Assembly (NCBI GenBank): GCA_927433595.1 | Contig: CAKMJY010000013.1 | Span: 1-34,598, forward strand | DNA length: 34,598 nucleotides | Source of the DNA: an uncultured Acholeplasmatales bacterium | GTDB taxonomy: Bacteria; Bacillota_I; Bacilli_A; Acholeplasmatales; UBA5453 | Direction of reading: 5' to 3' | Shown: piece by piece, positions 1-7,580 of the stretch | How positions within the stretch are numbered: the first letter of the stretch is position 1 | How the letters are laid out: each line of letters begins with the position of its first letter | Notes under the pieces: model-generated | Databases searched by the model: none | What the model saw: the letters and a program-made list of their open reading frames with translations, nothing else | What the model was told of the DNA's origin: nothing | Position numbers and translations under genes: made by a program

Positions 1-159
1 ATTACCGCCACCAACAACGATACCGATATCGATACCTAAGTCTTTGACGTCTTTGATTTCTTTGGCTAATTTCATCACAGTTTGTGGGTCAATCCCATGT
101 TCTGTGTGTCCTTTTAAAGCTTCACCACTCATTTTCAGTAATACGCGTTTATAGCTCAT
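1..159 (-). CDS. pyrH: UMP kinase, N-terminal 53 residues (runs off the window)
   Basis: Not in the ORF track because it is cut by the window edge. The minus strand from 159 reads [17 protein letters not shown], then an [11 protein letters not shown] segment; these match the start and first glycine-rich loop of bacterial UMP kinase (amino-acid kinase fold). The enzyme phosphorylates UMP to UDP in pyrimidine synthesis. The ATG is preceded by GAGGTGG about six bases upstream. It follows tsf in the order rpsB-tsf-pyrH that is conserved in Firmicutes, with a 46-base gap, so co-transcription with tsf is likely. Family is clear; the catalytic C-terminal part is not visible. Confidence 0.93.
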   Translation of the reverse strand, partial: MSYKRVLLKMSGEALKGHTEHGIDPQTVMKLAKEIKDVKDLGIDIGIVVGGGN

Positions 160-205
160 GAATACCACCTCGACTGATAGATTTTTTTTAATTAATTTAG
201 TTGAA

Positions 206-1099
206 TTACGCTCTAACTTGTTCCATAACTTCTTTAGCGAAGTCAGTTTCTTTCTTCTCAATACCTTCGCCAATTTCTAGACGGATGAATGATACGACTT
301 CAGATTTTGAATTCTTAACGTATTGTTCAACGGTTTCGTCTGGATTTTTAACGAATGGTTGGTTTAGTAAGCAAATTTCTTTTAATTGCTTGTTTAAGCG
401 GCCTTCAACCATCTTTTCTAAGATGTTTTGTGGTTTTGGTTTAGCTTCTTTTGAGTTTTCTTCAATTGCTTGGTGAAGTAAAATGTCTTTTTCTTTCGCA
501 ATGAAGTCAGCTGAGATTTGTGTTTGGTCTAGGTATAAAGGTTTTTGTGCAGCGACATGCATGGCAATGTCTTTTGCTACAGCGTCATCGCCACCATTTA
601 ATAATGCTAATGATACGATTCTACCACCCATATGTCTATAAGCACCAAATAATTGGCTTGCTTGTTTAGTGACTCTAGTGACACGTCTTAATGTGATTTT
701 TTCACCGATGGTTGCAGTTGCTTCTGATAATAAAACTTCAACAGTTTTACCATCAACGGTTGCTGCTAGGGCTTCTTCAGTTGAAGTTGCACCACTTAAT
801 AAGATGGTTTGACCAACTTTATCTAATAAACTTAAGAACTTGTCGTTTTTTGCAACGAAGTCTGTTTCTGAGTTTAATTCATATAAAACTGCTACATCAC
901 CGTCTACGACAAAGTTACATAGACCTTCTGCTGCAATTCTATCCGCTTTTTTAGCTGCTTTTGCAATCCCTTTTTCTCTTAAATAGGTAACTGCTGCTTC
1001 CATATCGCCATTGGTTTGTTCTAATGCTTTTTTGCAATCAAGCATACCCGCGCCAGTAGCTTCTCTTAATTCTTTTACTTGTTGTGCAGTAACTGCCAT
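206..1099 (-). CDS. tsf: Elongation factor Ts
   Basis: EF-Ts is the cytoplasmic guanine-nucleotide exchange factor that recycles EF-Tu-GDP. The 297-residue product has the normal family length. An N-terminal UBA-like domain (about residues 1-50, [20 protein letters not shown]) is followed by the EF-Tu-contacting TDFVAKN motif near residue 80, then the two core subdomains. The ATG is preceded by AGGAGG at a good distance. It lies 94 bases downstream of rpsB, separated by a short hairpin with a broken T-run that could attenuate read-through from rpsB; an AT-rich TATAAT-like stretch near 1120-1130 might add a promoter. Identification is secure. Confidence 0.98.
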   Translation of the reverse strand: MAVTAQQVKELREATGAGMLDCKKALEQTNGDMEAAVTYLREKGIAKAAKKADRIAAEGLCNFVVDGDVAVLYELNSETDFVAKNDKFLSLLDKVGQTILLSGATSTEEALAATVDGKTVEVLLSEATATIGEKITLRRVTRVTKQASQLFGAYRHMGGRIVSLALLNGGDDAVAKDIAMHVAAQKPLYLDQTQISADFIAKEKDILLHQAIEENSKEAKPKPQNILEKMVEGRLNKQLKEICLLNQPFVKNPDETVEQYVKNSKSEVVSFIRLEIGEGIEKKETDFAKEVMEQVRA

Positions 1100-1162
1100 G
1101 TTTGTATCCTCCTAATGTCAATTATATTATATACTATTTTCTATCATTTTTATGAAATAAAA

Positions 1163-1180
1163 GGGATGAATTAACATCCC
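1163..1180 (-). terminator. Weak hairpin/attenuator between rpsB and tsf
   Basis: On the minus strand a 6-bp stem (GGGATG/CATCCC, 6-base loop) just after the rpsB stop is followed by TTTTATTT. The stem is short and the T-run interrupted, so it is more likely a partial terminator than a complete stop. Confidence 0.5.
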
Positions 1181-1193
1181 TAAAATTTACCTT

Positions 1194-2150
1194 TTACTTT
1201 AAAGCTTCTAGTAAATCCGCTTTCTTCATGGTTTCATATCCAGGAACATTCTTTTCTTTTGCAAGATCACGTAATTCACTTGTTTTTTTAGCAGCTAAGT
1301 CAGAAGAACCTGCAGCTGGTGCTTGTTGGTCTCTTCTTACATAAGGTTTTCTATCTGAGTTATTGTTGTTGTATTCTTTTTTAGGACGTCTTGGACGTTC
1401 TTTGTTTTCAACATTTCTTGAAGCTTCTTGCATGTTGACTTCTTCAGAATCTTCAAACTTTTCAACAACACCACCTTGAGCTTCGATAACAGCGTTACCC
1501 ATAACCCAAGTGATTAATTTAACCGCTCTAATAGCGTCATCATTTGCTGGAATTACATAGTCAACGTCATCTGGATCACAGTTTGTATCAACGATACCGA
1601 ATACTGGGATATTTAAGATGCGTGCTTCTAAGATTGCATTTCTTTCTTTACGTGGGTCAACAACGAAAATTGCCTCAGGCACTTTTTGCATGTCTTTAAT
1701 ACCACCTAAGAATTTTTCTAATCTTTCTCTTTCCTTCTTAAGACCGATAACTTCTTTTTTAGGTAACACTTCAAATGTACCTGCAGTTTCCATTTCGTAT
1801 AAGTCTTTTAGACGTTTGATTCTACGACGGATGGTCTTGAAGTTTGTTAAAGTACCACCTAACCATCTTTGATCAACATAATAGTGACCAGTTCTAGCGG
1901 CTTCCTCTTTTACAGCTTCTTGAGCTTGTTTTTTAGTACCTACGAATAGTACTTTACCACCATTTGACGCGATTGCAAATAGTGCTTGGTATGCCTTTTC
2001 GATAGACTCAGCGGTCTTCTTAAGGTCGATGATGTAAATGCCGTTACGTGCTGTGTAGATGTAACGTGACATTTTAGGGTTCCATCTTCTAGTCGCATGA
2101 CCGAAGTGTACGCCTGATTCAAGTAATTGTTTCATTGAAACGACTGACAT
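1194..2150 (-). CDS. rpsB: 30S ribosomal protein S2 with C-terminal Rho_N/SAP-like extension
   Basis: S2 is a late-binding small-subunit protein. The start chosen is Met6 of the track ORF ([18 protein letters not shown]): the GGAGG ribosome site overlaps the upstream ATG, so that one cannot be the start. This gives 318 residues against roughly 230-260 for most S2. Residues 1 to about 235 are ordinary S2. Residues about 236-283 are a low-complexity charged linker ([12 protein letters not shown]). The last 35 residues ([27 protein letters not shown]) look like a Rho N-terminal/SAP-type helix-extended-loop-helix nucleic-acid-binding fold. A TTGTAA-N17-TATAGT promoter and a structured leader lie upstream. 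S2 identity is certain; the extension's role is unknown. Confidence 0.97.
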   Translation of the reverse strand: MSVVSMKQLLESGVHFGHATRRWNPKMSRYIYTARNGIYIIDLKKTAESIEKAYQALFAIASNGGKVLFVGTKKQAQEAVKEEAARTGHYYVDQRWLGGTLTNFKTIRRRIKRLKDLYEMETAGTFEVLPKKEVIGLKKERERLEKFLGGIKDMQKVPEAIFVVDPRKERNAILEARILNIPVFGIVDTNCDPDDVDYVIPANDDAIRAVKLITWVMGNAVIEAQGGVVEKFEDSEEVNMQEASRNVENKERPRRPKKEYNNNNSDRKPYVRRDQQAPAAGSSDLAAKKTSELRDLAKEKNVPGYETMKKADLLEALK

Positions 2151-2197
2151 TTTTCTTTCCTCCATTTGTTATTTTTTTTCCTCTGCCTGACATACAT

Positions 2198-2231
2198 CAT
2201 TTCAACCACCCTTTAGGGCACCTGGTAAATG
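2198..2231 (-). promoter_or_regulatory. Candidate S2 (rpsB) leader hairpin
   Basis: In the rpsB 5' UTR the sequence folds as CATTT/AAATG, ACCA/TGGT and CCC/GGG helices stacked with a 2-base bulge on one arm and a 4-base bulge on the other, closing on a 4-base loop. A bulged hairpin in an r-protein leader is the usual form of an autogenous binding site. Pairing is seen directly; regulation by S2 is an inference. Confidence 0.5.
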
Positions 2232-2265
2232 ACTGTTCAAGCATGTGTATTTTAATGCCTTATTA

Positions 2266-2294
2266 ACTATATCATATTTTATATGGGATTACAA
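2266..2294 (-). promoter_or_regulatory. Promoter of rpsB
   Basis: Minus-strand TTGTAA (2289-2294), 17-base spacer, TATAGT (2266-2271). Places the transcript start about 110 bases before the rpsB start codon, leaving room for the leader hairpin. Confidence 0.7.
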
Positions 2295-2327
2295 CCATTT
2301 TTAACCTGAACTGATGTTTTTTTAAGA

Positions 2328-4301
2328 TTAATCTTGATACTTTTCAAACCAGTTTGTGATTTCATTCAAACGTTTGAGCCTTGCTTGTGGTTTTCCACCT
2401 CTAGATAAATCGTGGTTTTCACCTTTAAACCAAACGAGTTTTGTGTCCACTTGATTGGTTTTTAAGACACTATAAAACTGCATCGCTTGTTCGATTGGAC
2501 AGCGATAATCTTCATCTGAATGGATGAATAATAATGGTGTTTTAACGTTCATCGCGTATTTCAGTGGGGATTGTGCCCATAGTTTGTCTGTATCAAGTAA
2601 TGGGTGACCATCTGTTTGGTCTTTAGCAAAGTAAAAACCAATGTCAGATGTACCGTAAAATGAAATCCAGTTGGATATACTTCTTTGTGTGGCAGCTGCT
2701 TTAAAACGGTCTGTATGGGATACAATCCAGTTTGTCATAAACCCACCATATGACCCACCTGTTACAAACACTTGTTTTTGATCGATTTGTGGGAATCTCT
2801 TTAACACCAAATCGGTAAAGTCCATGATGTCTTCATAATCGATGGTGCCATATTTACCTCTGATATCGGCAAATGCATCCCCTTTGCCATCTGAACCTCT
2901 TGGGTTACAAAAAAACACCACATAACCCATGTTAGCCCATACTTGCATTTCATGGTAATAAACCTTGCCATAAATGGTTTTTGGTCCACCATGAATATCT
3001 AAAATTGCCGGGTAGGTTTTAGATTTGTCAAAATCCTCAGGTAATAAGACAAAGCCTTTAACGGTATGTGTCTTTTTATCTAGTTCAATGGTCTTCGGTT
3101 TAGCCACGTAATAATTAGCCATTGCCTTACGATTGAATGAGGTAAAAGGCATCAGTTTGAACCTATTTAAATCCAGTACATAAAGTTCTTGAAGCTTTTG
3201 TCTATAAAGCCCTGCTAACAACAATTTATCATTCACGAATGTAAACCCATCGATTGATCCATCCATTTTGTATAAAGGCTCTAATACGCGATTTTTCGTT
3301 AATTTATTTAAGGTGATATGGTCATCTGTGGTTGTTAAGAAATAAAGGGCATCTTTAGAAAAACCACTTTGATTCCCACCCAATCTAACATCACTACCTA
3401 AGGCATTACCAATTGAATCAAACATCTCATAAAACAATTCAAAATCATTGTCTTTTAGTGTATAAAAACTAGGGTTTTGATTAAGCCCGAAAGTCTTCAT
3501 ATCGGTTGCTGCTATTAGTAGTAAATCGTCTAATTCATATAAATCAGAGATTTCGAAAGCTTTGCCATTATAGAGTGTGGTTGTAACCCCATTTATTAAA
3601 TCATATGCATATAAATCTGAGGATAACGAACGTGCATTTTCAAACTCAAATCCAAAGTAATAAAGCGTTGTTTTATCTCGACTTACTAAGAAACCATCGA
3701 CTGTAAAGTTACCCGATACCAAAGGTTTAATGGACCCATCCACAGTTGAATAAATGAACAAGTGGTCTCTTTCATTTGCTGTAAAACCTGCACCGTTAAA
3801 ATAAAATGGTAAGTCTGTAATATCTTCATAAAGACTTGATTTTTTCATGTCTTTAATTAAGTCTTTTCGTTCGCCATCTTCAAGCTGATATAGCTTGCTG
3901 GTTTGTGGTGTAAAAGACCCTTGAAGTAAGAGTTTATCCCCCAGGACTTTAACAATCGAAAATGGTGCATTAAACTGATACGCCTTCTCTAACTTTTCGG
4001 TTGAAAATGTATATCTATAATAGATGGATTTAAAGTCTTTTTTATCTTTTTCTTCTTGTTTAGTTTTGGTATAAGGCATTAAAATAGTATCATCTGTTTC
4101 AAATATAAAAGAAGATGTGTCTTTTAATTTTAAAGCACGTTTTTTCATCAAACCATCTGTATAGAATAACTCATAGTCATACTTGTTTTTTTCTAAATTA
4201 GGTTTGCTTGCTAAAAAGGCCGCAAGACGCCCTGATTCATTGGATTTAAGTTGTGAAATGAACTTATATTCTAAGAATCGTTCATGTGTGATTTTTTTCA
4301 T
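2328..4301 (-). CDS. S9-family (prolyl oligopeptidase/acylaminoacyl-peptidase-like) serine peptidase
   Basis: Cytoplasmic peptidase, presumably trimming short peptides. The start is set at MKKITHERFLEYKF (Met12 of the track ORF) because GGAGGG sits directly before it; this gives 657 residues. The N-terminal part (to about residue 400) has the repetitive beta-rich character of the S9 propeller. The C-terminal part is an alpha/beta-hydrolase with an HGGP oxyanion motif, nucleophile GGSYGGF (Ser about 517), Asp in HSDEDYR (about 598) and His in GENHDLSRGG (about 630). There is no signal peptide. It is monocistronic: a terminator lies upstream, and the region before it is AT-rich with a possible TAAAAT -10. 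Acylaminoacyl-peptidase versus dipeptidyl-peptidase specificity cannot be told from sequence alone. Confidence 0.9.
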   Translation of the reverse strand: MKKITHERFLEYKFISQLKSNESGRLAAFLASKPNLEKNKYDYELFYTDGLMKKRALKLKDTSSFIFETDDTILMPYTKTKQEEKDKKDFKSIYYRYTFSTEKLEKAYQFNAPFSIVKVLGDKLLLQGSFTPQTSKLYQLEDGERKDLIKDMKKSSLYEDITDLPFYFNGAGFTANERDHLFIYSTVDGSIKPLVSGNFTVDGFLVSRDKTTLYYFGFEFENARSLSSDLYAYDLINGVTTTLYNGKAFEISDLYELDDLLLIAATDMKTFGLNQNPSFYTLKDNDFELFYEMFDSIGNALGSDVRLGGNQSGFSKDALYFLTTTDDHITLNKLTKNRVLEPLYKMDGSIDGFTFVNDKLLLAGLYRQKLQELYVLDLNRFKLMPFTSFNRKAMANYYVAKPKTIELDKKTHTVKGFVLLPEDFDKSKTYPAILDIHGGPKTIYGKVYYHEMQVWANMGYVVFFCNPRGSDGKGDAFADIRGKYGTIDYEDIMDFTDLVLKRFPQIDQKQVFVTGGSYGGFMTNWIVSHTDRFKAAATQRSISNWISFYGTSDIGFYFAKDQTDGHPLLDTDKLWAQSPLKYAMNVKTPLLFIHSDEDYRCPIEQAMQFYSVLKTNQVDTKLVWFKGENHDLSRGGKPQARLKRLNEITNWFEKYQD

Positions 4302-4358
4302 ATAAAGCCCTCCATTTTTGTTATATTTTACCACAAAACACCCATTATATATAAAAAT

Positions 4359-4378
4359 AAAACGCTTAATCGCGTTTT
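4359..4378 (-). terminator. Terminator of the cobalamin-uptake operon
   Basis: Minus-strand AAAACGC/GCGTTTT stem with a 6-base loop followed by ATTTTTAT, just after the ECF S-component stop. Confidence 0.75.
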
Positions 4379-4390
4379 ACCTTTAGATAC

Positions 4391-4927
4391 TTATATACTT
4401 GAATAACGTTTATCTCCTAATAATTGATAGTAACTCAATTCTTTGTTTAATATGATGTAGATGGGTTGATAAAGCACCCCAACCGACAATGCCCCAGAGA
4501 TTGCCATCATAAATTCAAATGGTAAGTCATTTAAGAAATAAAGCCATATTGGATAACCAAATGTATAGCTTGCAAACGGTATAAAAATGATGCCATATAT
4601 AAAGCCAAATAAGAATGCAAATGAGGCAAGTGATATTGCCGATTCAAACTTCTTGAAAATAGTCGATAAAAGTATTGGTATTAAACTCCAGCCCATCATC
4701 ATAGGTATCACCATATGAACCATCAGTGTCCCATTATAGATATTATCCATTAACGTATGTAAGACCGCAATAAAAAGCGTCTTTTTAAAGCCTAATACTC
4801 TAGTATACAGGATCATCAAAAATACGGTTAATTGAATATTTGGGATAAAGGCTAATACTTGTTCGACACTAAATATGATGCCCGTAAATATGGCAATGAT
4901 AGATAGGTCAAAAATACTTTTTTTCAA
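4391..4927 (-). CDS. ECF transporter S component, predicted cobalamin-specific (TTG start)
   Basis: A 178-residue, very hydrophobic protein with about five to six predicted membrane helices, the size and texture of ECF S components (substrate-binding membrane subunits that share an EcfA/A'/T module). Specificity is inferred from context: it is the second gene behind a cobalamin riboswitch, one base after a DUF4430 lipoprotein. The start codon is TTG (TTG AAA AAA AGT), one base past the TAG of the upstream gene with no strong ribosome site, so translation is probably coupled to that gene. No ecfA or ecfT is in the window, as expected for a group-II ECF system. S-component family is fairly sure; cobalamin as substrate is well supported but indirect. 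Confidence 0.8.
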   Translation of the reverse strand: MKKSIFDLSIIAIFTGIIFSVEQVLAFIPNIQLTVFLMILYTRVLGFKKTLFIAVLHTLMDNIYNGTLMVHMVIPMMMGWSLIPILLSTIFKKFESAISLASFAFLFGFIYGIIFIPFASYTFGYPIWLYFLNDLPFEFMMAISGALSVGVLYQPIYIILNKELSYYQLLGDKRYSSI

Positions 4928-4928
4928 T

Positions 4929-5321
4929 CTAAGACCAGCTTTCTAATTTAAACGCTAATACGTCATCCGCCTGAACTAAGTAATCACTCACACCAACCAT
5001 AGAAGACTCACCATTGACATAAAATGAAATGTATTCTTGTCCTTCTGGGGTTAGGGTATGTGTTTGATAACTTAACGCGGTTAACATCTTACCGAATGAA
5101 TATGTTTCAAAGGTTGGTTCAAAATATTCAACCAACAGTGCTTCTGCACTTGAGTTTAAGGCAATTTCGAATGTGCCTTCATAAAGTAATGTACCATCAT
5201 ACAGTTCCACTGTTACGGATATTTCATCACCCTTTTCAGGTGTTGGTTGGCAACCCATTAGACCAACGACAACCATTAGCGTCAATAATAAGACACTCAA
5301 ACGTTTTAATACTTTTGACAT
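4929..5321 (-). CDS. DUF4430-like (transcobalamin-type fold) lipoprotein
   Basis: The start is placed at MSKVLKRLSVLLLT (Met34 of the track ORF); GGAGGAG precedes it, whereas the longer ORF would run back through a terminator hairpin. The 130-residue product has a lipoprotein signal peptide with lipobox LMGC (Cys near residue 24), so it is predicted to be anchored on the outside of the membrane. The mature part resembles DUF4430, the small domain related to eukaryotic transcobalamin/intrinsic factor, including the terminal YISFYVNGESS..GVSDYLVQADDVLAFK pattern. Behind a cobalamin riboswitch and next to an ECF S component, it is likely the surface cobalamin-capturing partner. Fold assignment is by motif, not by search. 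Confidence 0.8.
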   Translation of the reverse strand: MSKVLKRLSVLLLTLMVVVGLMGCQPTPEKGDEISVTVELYDGTLLYEGTFEIALNSSAEALLVEYFEPTFETYSFGKMLTALSYQTHTLTPEGQEYISFYVNGESSMVGVSDYLVQADDVLAFKLESWS

Positions 5322-5352
5322 TGTTTTCTCCTCCAGCCTACAGTCAATTAAA

Positions 5353-5387
5353 TAAAAAAAATCTATACCTGGTATAAGGGTATAGAT
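5353..5387 (-). terminator. Riboswitch-associated intrinsic terminator
   Basis: Minus strand: 9-bp stem ATCTATACC/GGTATAGAT followed by TTTTTTTATTT, between the cobalamin aptamer and the lipoprotein gene. It lies before the start codon, so it is the probable expression platform (premature termination). Confidence 0.85.
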
Positions 5388-5419
5388 AAATATCTTTAAA
5401 AAAAAATATTTGTCATACA

Positions 5420-5606
5420 CGCATCACCCAGGCGGTACTTATATCAGTATAGGTAGGTCTACCGGCTCGACTTCATCCTTTTCACACCTTCCCGCTATGT
5501 TGCAGTGGTATACTCGTGAATTGTCCATCTTACGGTTGCTGGGGCAGCGAAAGCTTTTACTTTCTTCCCTGTTATGTGCTAGGCACACCTAATACCTCAT
5601 TTAGTA
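5420..5606 (-). promoter_or_regulatory. Cobalamin riboswitch
   Basis: The minus strand carries the B12-box pattern: an AGGTGTGCCT opening, GGGAA, the conserved GCTGCCCCAGCAACCGTAAG core, CACTG, a second GGGAAGGTGTGAAAAGG element and the closing AGCCGGTAGACC. A terminal CGC/GCG hairpin (5420-5434) has loop bases CTGGG that can pair with CCCAG in the L5 loop (5539-5543 on the plus strand). This is the L5-L13 kissing contact that regulatory cobalamin riboswitches use. The gene order and downstream terminator indicate cobalamin-dependent repression. The track ORF at 5410-5592 (+) is a shadow of this RNA. Confidence 0.95.
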
Positions 5607-5613
5607 TACTTTC

Positions 5614-5642
5614 ATTATAGGTTAAAAAAACCAATCTGACAA
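5614..5642 (-). promoter_or_regulatory. Promoter of the cobalamin-uptake operon
   Basis: Minus-strand TTGTCA (5637-5642), 17-base spacer, TATAAT (5614-5619). Transcription would begin right before the riboswitch. Confidence 0.8.
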
Positions 5643-5702
5643 CAGAATTATACAAAATTATTACAATTAGTGTTAAAATGCCTTGGTTAAGCCAAATAAA
5701 TA

Positions 5703-6146
5703 TTACTTATCGGTACTACCAAACCCGCTTATACGCTTTTCATCGACCGTTTCATCGTCATCGGTCTTCAAATACGTGATGAAAATACCTTGAGCAATAC
5801 GTTCGTATTTCTCGATTGTTTGTGGGTTGTTACCAAAGTTATATATAGGGATCATAATGTGACCTTCATTGCCTGGACTATTGTAATAGTCTTGGTCAAT
5901 GACCCCAACATTATTAGCAAGCATGAGTTGTTTTTTTAACCCTAGACTGCTTCTTGGGAACACCAACATCACTTCGTTATCCTGCATCGATACTTTTAAT
6001 CCAGTTGGTACTTTTTTGATTTCACCAGGTTGGATTAAAACTTCTTCAACAGAAGCTAGATCGTACCCAGCTGAATGCGATGTGCTTCTTTTCGGTAAAT
6101 CAAATGATTCTTGTTGATAGGCTGTGATTTTTTCAAATTTTCTCAT
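5703..6146 (-). CDS. dut: dUTP diphosphatase (trimeric dUTPase)
   Basis: Hydrolyses dUTP to dUMP and pyrophosphate, keeping uracil out of DNA and feeding dTMP synthesis. The 147-residue protein shows all five trimeric-dUTPase motifs in order: AGYDLAS, PRSSLG, NNVGVIDQDYYNSPGNEG, KYERIAQGIF and the C-terminal RISGFGSTDK arm. The start ATG follows AAGGGAG. It overlaps the end of the upstream Nudix gene by 14 bases and is the last gene of a trmFO-xerC-nudix-dut operon, so two nucleotide-sanitising genes sit together. Identification is secure. Confidence 0.97.
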   Translation of the reverse strand: MRKFEKITAYQQESFDLPKRSTSHSAGYDLASVEEVLIQPGEIKKVPTGLKVSMQDNEVMLVFPRSSLGLKKQLMLANNVGVIDQDYYNSPGNEGHIMIPIYNFGNNPQTIEKYERIAQGIFITYLKTDDDETVDEKRISGFGSTDK

Positions 6147-6666
6147 GTAGATACTCCCTTAAAATGTATTTTAGGACTTCGTTTTCTCGTCTTAATGTCG
6201 AAAACGGGTGCACACCTCTTATGCCATTGATGATTCTATTTTCAATGATTTTATCGTTATGTTGGATGACCTCTTTTATGTTTACCCAAGCTGGTTCTAA
6301 TCCAAAGGCTTGTTCATAATCTTCTAATTGTTTAGGTACTTGTTGATCGATACTGGCAAAAAAGTAATGGCTTTTTTGGTAGAGTACAGACCCATTTTCA
6401 TTGAGTCTTAACTCTTCTATATAACCAATAGGCTTTATCTCTTTGATGGACAAACCCATTTCTTCTCTCAGTTCTCTATCCAAAGCGACTTCAAAGTCTT
6501 CATCATCGATGCCACCACCAGGTGTCATATAGTCATCAAACTTTCTTGAGTAAGCCATTAAGATATTAAACCCATCGAGAATGATGGCTCTTGCCGTCAT
6601 TCTTTCTTGGGTAATGGGTAAGTCTTTTGTTCTTTCATCTAGGATGATATCTGCAATTTTGTTCAT
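6133..6666 (-). CDS. Nudix hydrolase
   Basis: A 177-residue Nudix-fold protein. It has a complete Nudix box (GGGIDDEDFEVALDRELREEMGL fits G-x5-E-x7-REUxEExGU) near residues 50-72, preceded by ARAIILDGFNILMAYSRK, the usual opening strand. The family cleaves nucleoside diphosphates linked to another moiety with Mg2+; the exact substrate cannot be read. Its start overlaps the xerC stop (ATGA) and its end overlaps dut. This pairing with dUTPase suggests nucleotide-pool cleaning, which is inference. Confidence 0.92.
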   Translation of the reverse strand: MNKIADIILDERTKDLPITQERMTARAIILDGFNILMAYSRKFDDYMTPGGGIDDEDFEVALDRELREEMGLSIKEIKPIGYIEELRLNENGSVLYQKSHYFFASIDQQVPKQLEDYEQAFGLEPAWVNIKEVIQHNDKIIENRIINGIRGVHPFSTLRRENEVLKYILREYLHEKI

Positions 6667-7577
6667 TTTTTCGCTCTAGGGTGACTTTCTTTATAAAGTT
6701 GTCTCACTTTTTCTGTGGTGAGATGGGTGTAGATTTGTGTGGTCTTTAGATGTTCATGACCTAAAAGTTCTTGAACCACTCTTAAGTCTGCTCCATGATT
6801 TAATAATGTGCTGGCAAACGAATGCCTTAACATGTGTGGTGAGATTTTTATATATTCACCGGCATCATTGAATAACTGATTTAAGATGACCCTTAACCCA
6901 CGTGGGGTTAGATTACCACCTTTATAGTTAATGAATAGTAATTTAGAGGATAATGTATCGCCTTTAGCAAGGAGTATTGGTCTCGTATAAGTGATATAAC
7001 TTCTCAGTTGATCGACCAATTTATCGTGGAGGATCACATAGCGATCTTTTGAGCCTTTACCGTGAATTAGTAATCTCTTTGACCCTAGTTCAACCGATTG
7101 AATGTCAATATTACATAACTCACTGGCACGAATGCCTGTTGAATAGAGTAAATCAAAAATTAGGTAGTTTCTAATGCCTAACGGTTTTTTCGTATCAATC
7201 GATTGATATATCAAATCGATTTCTTTATCCGATACCACCTTAGGTAGTCTTTTTTCTACCTTAGGTGCTTTTAGAGCTAAAGTGATATTGATATCAATAT
7301 GACCAACTCTATAGTGGTACTTATAAAATGCTTTTAAAGCCGATAATTTTCTCGCAATCGATTTATTGGCATATTTTTTACCACTTAAGTGGTTAAAGTA
7401 GTGCCCAAATATACGTTCTCTTTTAATGTCTAATAGGTTATCACCGAAGCCTTCATTTTGGACAAAGGAAAGAAAGTCAGTAATATCGGTTAGATAGCTT
7501 CTAACCGTTAATGCTGAATATTGTTTTTCGTTTTCAATGTAGTCCTTAAATTGTTGTAAGGCGGCTTCGTTTGTCAT
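6663..7577 (-). CDS. xerC: Tyrosine recombinase XerC/CodV-like
   Basis: Site-specific recombinase that resolves chromosome dimers at dif together with a partner XerD. The 304-residue protein has an N-terminal SAM-like core-binding domain (about 1-95) and a catalytic domain with the full set: Arg150 (TGIRASEL), Lys174 (GKGSKDR), His248-x-x-Arg251 (HMLRHSFAS), His274 (LLGHEHL) and nucleophile Tyr283 (QIYTHLT). It lies three bases downstream of trmFO, the same arrangement as Bacillus trmFO-codV, which favours XerC over XerD. It ends in TGA, evidence for the standard stop-codon set. No mobile-element context surrounds it, so it is a housekeeping Xer rather than an integrase. Confidence 0.92.
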   Translation of the reverse strand: MTNEAALQQFKDYIENEKQYSALTVRSYLTDITDFLSFVQNEGFGDNLLDIKRERIFGHYFNHLSGKKYANKSIARKLSALKAFYKYHYRVGHIDINITLALKAPKVEKRLPKVVSDKEIDLIYQSIDTKKPLGIRNYLIFDLLYSTGIRASELCNIDIQSVELGSKRLLIHGKGSKDRYVILHDKLVDQLRSYITYTRPILLAKGDTLSSKLLFINYKGGNLTPRGLRVILNQLFNDAGEYIKISPHMLRHSFASTLLNHGADLRVVQELLGHEHLKTTQIYTHLTTEKVRQLYKESHPRAKK

Positions 7578-7580
7578 AAA

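Noticed and set aside
2151-2165. Upstream ATG (MEERK...) for rpsB
   Set aside because: The GGAGG ribosome site of the real start lies within these codons.
5410-5592. Plus-strand ORF of 60 residues
   Set aside because: It lies on the opposite strand of the cobalamin riboswitch, has no ribosome site and no recognisable protein features.
6663-7577. Phage or integrative-element integrase
   Set aside because: The tyrosine recombinase sits in the housekeeping trmFO-xerC operon with no att repeats or phage genes nearby.
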